In this document: in pieces, positions 6,313 through 12,496 of the stretch
Layout: the number at the start of each line of letters is the position of its first letter
Position numbering within the stretch: position 1 is the first letter of the stretch
Source of the DNA: CAYZEZ01 sp964477295
Lineage (GTDB): Bacteria; Bacteroidota; Bacteroidia; Bacteroidales; SM23-62
Reading direction: 5' to 3'
Length of the DNA stretch: 13,643 nucleotides
Assembly: GCA_964477295.1 (NCBI GenBank)
Contig: CAYZEZ010000120.1
Location: forward strand, 1-13,643
The notes under the pieces: model-generated
What the model was told of the DNA's origin: nothing
Database searches by the model: none
Seen by the model: the letters and a program-made list of their open reading frames with translations, nothing else
Translations under genes and position numbers: made by a program

Positions 6313-6441
6313 ATGAAACAGTACTTTTCACCTTTAAAACTCAAGAATACATTGTCTTTGGTTGGATTAATTGTAGTTGGATTTGCTTGGATTTTGATTG
6401 ACCGGATATTTTTACCTGTGAGAAAATCTTCCAAAATATAA
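6313..6441 (+). CDS. Small single-span membrane protein (42 residues)
   Basis: The frame opens at ATG 6313, 18 bp after the TrmO-like stop, and ends at TAA 6439-6441. The product starts MKQYFSPLKLKN, has one hydrophobic span (about 13-34, SLVGLIVVGFAWILIDRIFL) and ends in a basic tail, PVRKSSKI. The positive charges on both sides leave topology open. The start context AAAG-ATG is normal for this AT-rich genome, and the close spacing suggests co-transcription with the methyltransferase gene. The minus-strand open frame over the same bases looks like a shadow. I do not recognise a family. Small ORFs can arise by chance, but the clean hydrophobic segment with flanking charged residues argues for a real gene. 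Confidence 0.5.
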   Translation: MKQYFSPLKLKNTLSLVGLIVVGFAWILIDRIFLPVRKSSKI

Positions 6442-6466
6442 GAATAGTGATAAATCATATTTTTCC

Positions 6467-6474
6467 TATATTTG
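6467..6474 (+). promoter_or_regulatory. Possible -7 element TATATTTG for the DUF1284 gene
   Basis: Exact fit to the Bacteroidota -7 consensus TAnnTTTG, 121 bp upstream of ATG 6595. The -33 position 19 bp upstream reads ATAG, a poor match to TTTG, so this is a weak call. Confidence 0.25.
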
Positions 6475-6594
6475 TCATTGTACATATAAAATTGAATAAA
6501 TTAATTTGCTTGATAGAAGTATAAATAACAATGAGCTATAGAATTTGCAGAGTTATACTTGAATTACAACTGTATACTTTTTAAAAAGAAAATA

Positions 6595-7176
6595 ATGGCT
6601 TCAGTAAATCGGCGTAAATTTCTTATAGGACTTTCAGGATTCACATTTTTTAACTTGTTTGCTTATTCTCTGGGAAAGTCTCCTGATGATAAAAAACTAA
6701 AAGAAAATATGGAACACTATGACATGCAATTAAGACCACACCACATTCTTGATATTATATCTGATCACGGACTGGGCATAGAATATCAACCACACCCCTA
6801 TGGACATTCTCTGCATATTGTTGCCCCGGATCTTTTATCAAATCTGGATTTGAAGATCAAACTAGTGCTTAAAGCTGATGATATCTGTAAAGGATGTAAG
6901 CACTTAATGTCTGATGGTAAATGCAACGACGTATTGGCTCAGCTTAATCCATCGCCCTCAAAACAAGCATACAATGATGTACTGGATTGTCGGTTATTTG
7001 ACAATTTTGAAATAGAAATTAATAGTGTAATTACAACTCGTAATTACCTTAAAATAGTAAATGATAAAGTGCCTGGGATTGAGAAAATCTGTACCCATCC
7101 AAAAGAGAATCAGGAAGAGCGATTAAAAGGGCTTATAGATGGATTAATCAAATTAGGTATCCGGGGACAAGTCTAA
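6595..7176 (+). CDS. DUF1284 domain protein with twin-arginine signal
   Basis: From ATG 6595 the product has 193 residues and begins MASVNRRKFLIGLSGFTFF, a good twin-arginine (Tat) signal (R6-R7) followed by a hydrophobic stretch to about residue 27. A longer TTG start at 6559 would bury this signal, so I reject it. The rest fits DUF1284: LRPHHILDI (46-54) and DDICKGC (95-101), with Cys98, Cys101, Cys110 and Cys132 as likely metal or Fe-S ligands. The family's function is not known to me; most members I recall are shorter and cytoplasmic. A Tat signal implies export in folded form, which suits a cofactor assembled in the cytoplasm. There is no Cys right after the signal, so it is not a lipoprotein. 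It is probably transcribed alone. Confidence 0.75.
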   Translation: MASVNRRKFLIGLSGFTFFNLFAYSLGKSPDDKKLKENMEHYDMQLRPHHILDIISDHGLGIEYQPHPYGHSLHIVAPDLLSNLDLKIKLVLKADDICKGCKHLMSDGKCNDVLAQLNPSPSKQAYNDVLDCRLFDNFEIEINSVITTRNYLKIVNDKVPGIEKICTHPKENQEERLKGLIDGLIKLGIRGQV

Positions 7177-7201
7177 GCTTATAATTACTTAATTTGAGTA
7201 T

Positions 7202-7222
7202 TGGTTTTTATGAATAAAACCA
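7202..7222. repeat. Hairpin TGGTTTT/AAAACCA after the DUF1284 gene
   Basis: Perfect 7-bp arms (7202-7208 and 7216-7222) with a 7-nt loop, 25 bp after the stop. There is no following T run, so it is at best a weak terminator or transcript-end structure. Confidence 0.3.
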
Positions 7223-7246
7223 GGAATTATTTTCTGATGATAATAG

Positions 7247-7901
7247 TGTAAGCATTTCCTGATAACAGATTTTGAGTTTAAGTCCATAAACGTCTCATTA
7301 TCAATAACCACGGGGTTAAGTCCTGAAATCTCCTTTACTGACCATACATGATCCTTCGGACCGTGATAACTTCTACCTGCTGAATGTGCTGGCAGATCGT
7401 TCAAGAACTGACTGGAGAGACACAACGGTTATCGTAGTCGATTCACTCTATTACGGAGGGAAATGGAATTACTTCCCCAAAGACTCTGTATACATGTTGG
7501 GAAATGTGGTCAGGTTCACTGAAAAGATCGATATCATTTCAAATGATATTATTATTGAAGCTGAAACGTCGGCAGGAATTCTTTTCTCTGATCAGCTGAT
7601 TGACGGGAAAAGTTATTCATTTCGAGGGCAGATTTCTACCTGGTCACTGGAATCGGCTGATTCCGCTCTCGTATTTTTCAGACTGCATTCCATTTCGGAG
7701 TCTTATTATAAATATCTTAAATCGCCTCAGAAACACTATGATGCGAAGGATGATTATCTGGCTGTACCGGTCATAGTCTTCAGCAATATAGAATCCGGTA
7801 CAGGATTTTTCGGTGGCTATTCCTCAGATGTGATGACAATCACTGCCGTTATCCTGGAATACAATTATTATGATCCAACGATTCCCTGGTATTGGAAGTG
7901 A
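7247..7901 (+). pseudogene. 5'-degraded DUF4249 gene
   Basis: The C-terminal two thirds of a DUF4249 protein is readable from 7320 to TGA 7901: DPSDRDNFYLLNVLADRS, then ILFSDQLIDGKSYSF (the family's FSDxxxDGKxY motif), SESYYKYLKSPQ, and PVIVFSNIESGTGFFGGYSS near the end. Upstream of about 7350 the fitting sequence (FKSINVSLSITTGLSPEISF) lies in another frame, open 7247-7351, so there is a frameshift near 7345-7352. The signal peptide and N-terminal domain are absent. A GTG at 7386 could start a 171-residue remainder, but it would lack an export signal. Intact members are surface lipoproteins encoded next to a carboxypeptidase-like TonB-dependent receptor; here the relic precedes such a receptor by 85 bp, whereas I remember the partner usually following it. 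The gene is almost certainly dead. Confidence 0.7.
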
Positions 7902-7921
7902 AAACAGATTATTTATAGTTG
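7891..7921 (+). promoter_or_regulatory. Candidate Bacteroidota promoter for the TonB-dependent receptor
   Basis: ATTG (7891-7894), a 19-bp spacer, then TATAGTTG (7914-7921). Each box has one mismatch to TTTG-N19-TAnnTTTG. It overlaps the last codons of the DUF4249 relic and would give a leader of about 60 nt containing the 7955-7983 hairpin. Confidence 0.4.
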
Positions 7922-7954
7922 AATCCATATTGCAACTGAGGCAGTTCTAAAATG

Positions 7955-7983
7955 TCTTTACTATTAAATCTTAATAGTAAAGA
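7955..7983. promoter_or_regulatory. Perfect 13-bp inverted repeat directly before the receptor start codon
   Basis: Arms TCTTTACTATTAA (7955-7967) and TTAATAGTAAAGA (7971-7983) are separated by ATC, and the repeat ends 3 bp before ATG 7987. In mRNA it would fold into a hairpin covering the ribosome-binding region; in DNA it would suit a dimeric regulator. There is no T tail, so it is not a canonical terminator. Confidence 0.6.
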
Positions 7984-7986
7984 GAA

Positions 7987-10347
7987 ATGAAAATACTAAA
8001 AATTATTCTGGGAATTGCTTTATTGAGTGCAGTTTTTAACTTTTCTGAAGCACAGGATCTTTCCCAGGTGATCCGTGGTCAGGTAATAGATGTCGAATCA
8101 CAAATCCCTTTGCCTTTTGCTTCAATAACAATAGTTACCACTGATTCATTAATGGGTACGATAGCTGATGACAATGGATATTTTCGTTTCGGGAAAGTGC
8201 CTGTGGGACGATACGATATCAAGGTATCGTACATAGGCTATGAGACTCAGATGATCCCTGAGCAGATGGTCTCCACAGGGAAAGAGCTGGTGCTGACAAT
8301 CAAGATGAAGGAACAAATAACCGAGTTAAGGGAGGTAGTTGTCAAGGCCTACACAAAAAAGGATAAACCACAAAACAGTATGGCTACTGTCAGTGCCCGT
8401 ACCTTTTCTGTTGAAGAGGCACGGCGATATGCGGGTGGTTTTGATGATCCTACACGCCTGGCATCCTCTTTTGCAGGAGTTACAACTGAGAGTCTTCGGG
8501 ACAATACAATTATTATCCGGGGAAATTCCCCAAAAGGATTACTATGGAGACTGGAGGGCATTGAAATTCCAAATCCCAACCATTTTTCAAACCTGTCGAC
8601 ATTTGGAGGTGGAGGGGTATCTGCACTCAGTGCACTGGTAGTTGGTAATTCCGATTTTTATACAGGGGCCTTTCCTGCAGAGTACGGTAATGCCACATCC
8701 GGTGTATTTGATATTAAACTACGTTCCGGAAATAATGAAAAACATGAGCATGCCTTTCAGGTTGGAACAATGGGAATTGATATTTCTTCTGAAGGCCCCA
8801 TCAGGAAAGCTTCAAAGGCTTCTTATCTTTTTAATTACCGGTATTCCACATTTGGCCTGATCCAACCCATCCTACCCGAAGAGGTCAAAGATTTTGCTCC
8901 GGTATACCAGGACCTGAGTTTCAAATTGAATATGCCAACACAGAATTCAGGTGTATTTTCAATCTGGGGCCTGGGTGCAGCAAACAGGCAGTATTATGAT
9001 GCAGAACAAGACTCCTCTTTGTGGGAACAAGTCGAAGACCGTATCGATGGGAAACTCAATCAAAGATCGGCAGGTTTGGGCATAAACCATCGTATAGTTC
9101 TTCCGGGAAACGTTTACCTGACCACTTCGGTTGCAATGACCGGTGATCAGACAAAATACATAGCGGGAATTCTTGGTTATGATTTAAATCGCTATGACAA
9201 TGAACATATGGATGCAAACAGCTACAAATTCACATTCACCAGCGTACTAAATAAGAAGTTCAGCGCTAATCATACCAACAGAAGCGGGCTAATTGCAGAT
9301 AATATCCATTATAATACCATCTTAAAACATGCTCCTGTTTATGATCAGGGACTGACAAGTATAGTCGATGAAAGGAATGCCTCAAACATGATCCAGGTTT
9401 TTACGCAATCAAAATTTAACCTGACAAAACGATTCAGGATAAATGCGGGTTTACGGGGTCACTACTTCAGCCTGAATAAGGAGCTCGTCATAGAACCAAG
9501 ACTTGGATTGACATTTGATTTGTCTGATAATCAATCCATTAGTTTTGCATATGGCAAGCATTCAAGGCTGGAGCCTTTAAATCTTTATTTCGCCGGTATC
9601 CATGATGGAGCAGGGATATCCCAGCCAAATAAAAACATAAAAGTCTCGAAAGCACATCACCTGGTCCTTGCTTACGACATAAGCTTTAATCCTAACTTAC
9701 GATTGAAATTAGAACCCTATATTCAATTCCTGTACGATGTTCCGGTTATTCCTGACAGTAATTATTCAGTATTGAATATGGAGGCGGAATGGTACTTCAA
9801 CAGTGAACTGACAAATACCGGAACCGGCAGAAATGCCGGAATTGATTTTACACTGGAACGGTTCCTGAAGAATGGCTATTACTATTTATTTACAGCTTCA
9901 TTATTTGATTCGAAATATACAGGAGACGATGGAATTGAACGGAATACCCGCTTTAATACCCACTATGTCTTAAATCTATTGTATGGAAAAGAGTGGATTC
10001 TCGGGCCACAGCAAAATAAGATCCTGGGTGTTAATGCCAGGGTTAACCTCATGGGTGGCAAGTGTGTGACACCAGTTAATGTGAACCAATCAATTTTAGC
10101 TCAGGATGTCGTGTACGATTACTCTCAGCTGTTTGAAGATAAGGACTCCCCAATTACTTTTGTTAGTGCAACTTTTAACTACCGGATAAACAAAAAGAAA
10201 AGCTCAAGGATCTGGTCAATACAGCTCACCAATTTGCTTTTTACCAGGGAGAACTATGGTCTTTATTATAACTATAAGACCAACCAGGTAGAGAAGTTTG
10301 AGTTTGCAGTGATGGTTCCTAACCTGAGTTATAAGATAGAGTTTTAG
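7987..10347 (+). CDS. TonB-dependent receptor with carboxypeptidase-regulatory-like domain
   Basis: The 786-residue outer-membrane protein starts with a signal peptide (cleavage near SEAQ23). A CarboxypepD_reg-like domain follows at about 29-110 (RGQVIDVESQIPLPFASITI, then GYFRFGKVPVGRYDIKVSYI). A TonB plug covers about 120-245, with IIIRGNSPKG, RLEGIEIPNPNHF and FPAEYGNATSGVFDIKLRSG. The remainder is a beta-barrel ending in the aromatic residue of LSYKIEF. Such receptors import ligands across the outer membrane using TonB energy; the substrate cannot be read from sequence. It lacks the SusC-type length and has no SusD gene beside it. Only a dead DUF4249 gene lies upstream, so any lipoprotein partner is missing locally. 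Expression is probably set by the promoter in the relic and the hairpin at the start codon. It is convergent with the T9SS gene, 17 bp away. Confidence 0.92.
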   Translation: MKILKIILGIALLSAVFNFSEAQDLSQVIRGQVIDVESQIPLPFASITIVTTDSLMGTIADDNGYFRFGKVPVGRYDIKVSYIGYETQMIPEQMVSTGKELVLTIKMKEQITELREVVVKAYTKKDKPQNSMATVSARTFSVEEARRYAGGFDDPTRLASSFAGVTTESLRDNTIIIRGNSPKGLLWRLEGIEIPNPNHFSNLSTFGGGGVSALSALVVGNSDFYTGAFPAEYGNATSGVFDIKLRSGNNEKHEHAFQVGTMGIDISSEGPIRKASKASYLFNYRYSTFGLIQPILPEEVKDFAPVYQDLSFKLNMPTQNSGVFSIWGLGAANRQYYDAEQDSSLWEQVEDRIDGKLNQRSAGLGINHRIVLPGNVYLTTSVAMTGDQTKYIAGILGYDLNRYDNEHMDANSYKFTFTSVLNKKFSANHTNRSGLIADNIHYNTILKHAPVYDQGLTSIVDERNASNMIQVFTQSKFNLTKRFRINAGLRGHYFSLNKELVIEPRLGLTFDLSDNQSISFAYGKHSRLEPLNLYFAGIHDGAGISQPNKNIKVSKAHHLVLAYDISFNPNLRLKLEPYIQFLYDVPVIPDSNYSVLNMEAEWYFNSELTNTGTGRNAGIDFTLERFLKNGYYYLFTASLFDSKYTGDDGIERNTRFNTHYVLNLLYGKEWILGPQQNKILGVNARVNLMGGKCVTPVNVNQSILAQDVVYDYSQLFEDKDSPITFVSATFNYRINKKKSSRIWSIQLTNLLFTRENYGLYYNYKTNQVEKFEFAVMVPNLSYKIEF

Positions 10348-10364
10348 GTATTAGTTAAGCAGGT

Positions 10365-11405
10365 TTACTCAATGATAAATGTTGTGCGGGAAATATTTTC
10401 GCCAATGATACCGCGAATATGATATACGCCATGCTTTAGCGAATAATTCTTTGCACTTAAAGATTCAGAGTAAGATCCGGCTTTCCTGTATTGGTCTACC
10501 AGCGTAGCAACCTTAATGCCTGCATTGTTATAGAGTTCAATGTATACCTCTGAGCCGGCATCCACTGAATATTCCATCCTGAAATGATTTTTTACCGGAT
10601 TGGGATATATCCTGACAAAGTCCTGCTCGTTCTTCAGGATACTTTCTGGAAGTTCTTCGGATTGTTCATCAGATTTTTCAGTCAACCTGTAAAAGGCCCT
10701 GTAGTCAAAGTTACCATCCGGATTGCATACTGAACTTCTTGTGATCTGGAAAACAGCGAGTGGAAAGCGCTCATTGTTGCTGTACCATCTGTATGTTAAT
10801 ATCTCAAACGTCTGTGTGCCGTTCTCCAGCATAAGGTCATAAGAACGGTTTGAAACCACCCTGAGTGCATTAACTACAATTTCCCCGGGTAGTCTCAGTT
10901 CTCCATACCCGTCGGCTTTGACACTGTATTTCCCCGATAGTGGCACCTCTTTATCAGAAAGGTAATAGATCCCATCGTAATCCCCGGAGAATTCATCCCC
11001 GTAGGCAAAGGGGTATTTCATTTTAATATATGGCCGGTAATATTTCATCCGCACCTGTCCGGTCTGGGTCATCGAACCCCAGGCTGTCAGGGCGTCTTTC
11101 TCCTGGCAAAAAAAGAACCTGGTTCCTTCTTCAGTCAATACTACGTTTGCTTGTTGAAATTGAAGATTCGGATCAGCATCTCTGGCAGTAGCCACGAAGC
11201 CATTGAAATCGTCACTTATTTCCAGGCTGCGCAGGTCCCAAACCTGGTTTTTTCCACTGTTTCCAGGCTCCGTGAAGTCAGTTTTTTTCAATTCAATGAT
11301 ATTGTCCGGAGCCAGTCCATGGACTTTATAGGTTAGTACCACCTGCTGAGCAAAAATGCAGTTTCCAATAGCAAAAATCGATACCAGTGTAAACAGTTTT
11401 TTCAT
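10365..11405 (-). CDS. Secreted protein with T9SS type A sorting tail
   Basis: The 346-residue protein begins with a signal peptide (MKKLFTLVSIFAIGNCIFAQ) and ends in a type IX secretion tail. IYPNPVKNHF opens a C-terminal beta domain at about residues 264-346, with the usual IELYNNAGIKV and GVYHIRG strands and a final FIIE. Family knowledge says this tail directs export through the outer membrane by the Por/Spr machinery, followed by attachment to the cell surface or release. The central part (about 21-260) is beta-rich, with many Tyr, Gly and charged residues (KMKYPFAYGDEFSGDYDGIYY); I recognise no enzyme domain in it. The gene stands alone and faces the TonB receptor. Its presence implies that the host has a T9SS, which fits Bacteroidota. 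The sorting call is firm, the cargo role unknown. Confidence 0.88.
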   Translation of the reverse strand: MKKLFTLVSIFAIGNCIFAQQVVLTYKVHGLAPDNIIELKKTDFTEPGNSGKNQVWDLRSLEISDDFNGFVATARDADPNLQFQQANVVLTEEGTRFFFCQEKDALTAWGSMTQTGQVRMKYYRPYIKMKYPFAYGDEFSGDYDGIYYLSDKEVPLSGKYSVKADGYGELRLPGEIVVNALRVVSNRSYDLMLENGTQTFEILTYRWYSNNERFPLAVFQITRSSVCNPDGNFDYRAFYRLTEKSDEQSEELPESILKNEQDFVRIYPNPVKNHFRMEYSVDAGSEVYIELYNNAGIKVATLVDQYRKAGSYSESLSAKNYSLKHGVYHIRGIIGENISRTTFIIE

Positions 11406-11571
11406 TTGGAGTAGGATTATTTACTGAATTTACAAATGCAGTTTACGATTTTTTTTCTTTTACAGTAAACAAACTTTTGATAATCTTATAAAAATGTGTT
11501 ATAAATATTATCCGGATCCACTTAATAGGTGATGCAAATATTAATGAGATACCATCTATATTTATTTATAA

Positions 11572-12384
11572 TGCAATAGCTTATTATTAGGCAGAATTTC
11601 CAGGTTTTTCTATCTGCCCTCAGTTCATTTTACAAATTCGATAGTTGCATCACTGGCTGGAGTTAAGGATTTTTTCTCTAAGCAGGAATTGGCTTCCAGG
11701 TATTCAGATATGGACAGGGCAGATGATATGACTATCCTTATTACAGGTGCAAATTCGGGACTTGGATTTGCCCTGGCAGTTGCCTTCGCAAAAAAAGGTG
11801 GGAGGGTGATCATGGCAGGAAGAAGTAAGATTCCTGAAGCAGGAGAGCGGGTCAGGAAACTGTCTGGTTCGGATAAAGTTGAAATGCGCTACATCGACCT
11901 TAGCAATTTAGATACTATTCATCATTTTGTAAGTTCACTTGCCTCCGGTGGTATCATCATTGATATCTGCCTGCTTAATGCGGCTACTGCATTACCTAAA
12001 TCACGTATAACTCCCTCAGGCCAGGATGTTAGATTGAGTGTCAACGTAATTTGCCCGGGGCCGGTGCATTCAAATATTGTGAAAGAGGCCCCGTTTTTTT
12101 TGAGAATGATTTTAAAGGGTATTTTCCGGATCATATTTAAGTCACCCGCCAAAGCCGCACGTGCTGTGGTTTATATGGCATTGACTGCCGATTATGAAGG
12201 AACTACAAATGAATATCTGCATATGTTTAATCCAAAACGAATGGACCCAAAGGTTTACGAAATCCAGGAAGGTTAGAAACTATTGGAACGTTCCATGGAG
12301 CTCCTGAAAAAAATGATCCGGAGCATGAATTGTACTCCGGGTGATACTGTAACCTTATCCGAAGTACCCATTTATCCTGAGTAA
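11572..12384 (+). pseudogene. SDR-family oxidoreductase pseudogene with three lesions
   Basis: The frame reads like a retinol-dehydrogenase-type SDR: SIVASLAGVKDFFSKQELAS, the cofactor motif TGANSGLG, VIMAGRS, then NAATALPKS and SGQDVRL. It jumps at about 12028-12040 directly to SVNVICPGPVHSNI. Roughly 90-100 residues of the usual fold, with the catalytic Ser and YxxxK, are missing in frame. The N-terminal part has no ATG between 11572 and 11709, only TTG 11689, and the first ATG (11710) lies inside the conserved region. After TAG 12274-12276 the same frame continues with KLLERSMELLKKM to TAA 12382-12384, which matches the expected C-terminal helix, so TAG is a nonsense mutation. A truncated product could still bind cofactor but could not catalyse. 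I call it dead. It is not a copy of the SDR gene at 783-1568. Confidence 0.75.
12318..12340. repeat. Short hairpin CCGGAG/CTCCGG
   Basis: Six-bp arms (12318-12323 and 12335-12340) with an 11-nt loop, inside the C-terminal part of the SDR pseudogene. There is no T run after it; it is probably incidental to the coding sequence. Confidence 0.2.
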
Positions 12385-12426
12385 TTACATTTCATCGGTG
12401 TTATCCGACAGTTCGGTAAGTATTAC

Positions 12427-12457
12427 TTTCTGTACTAAACGTTGTGGTGTAGATTTG
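12427..12457 (+). promoter_or_regulatory. Bacteroidota-type promoter for the second TonB-dependent receptor
   Basis: TTTC (12427-12430), exactly 19 bp, then TAGATTTG (12450-12457). The -7 box is a perfect TAnnTTTG and the -33 box has one mismatch to TTTG. It ends 39 bp upstream of ATG 12497 and 18 bp upstream of the alternative ATG 12476, which makes a short leader. Confidence 0.5.
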
Positions 12458-12496
12458 TCATCAGAATCATAAGTTATGCGGGAATTAGTACAGGAT

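Noticed and set aside
6285..6485. Minus-strand open frame of 66 codons
   Set aside because: It overlaps the plus-strand small membrane protein, which has the better composition and spacing; the antisense frame has no recognisable features.
7189..7425. Minus-strand open frame of 78 codons over the DUF4249 relic
   Set aside because: It lies antisense to sequence that reads as DUF4249 on the plus strand in two frames; I know no family for it and it has no sign of its own promoter or signal.
11442..11471. GTTTAC/GTAAAC inverted repeat upstream of the T9SS gene
   Set aside because: Six-bp arms with an 18-nt spacer in low-complexity AT-rich DNA; expected by chance, and no promoter boxes align with it.
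11625..11813. Minus-strand open frame of 62 codons
   Set aside because: Antisense to the conserved N-terminus of the SDR pseudogene (TGANSGLG region).
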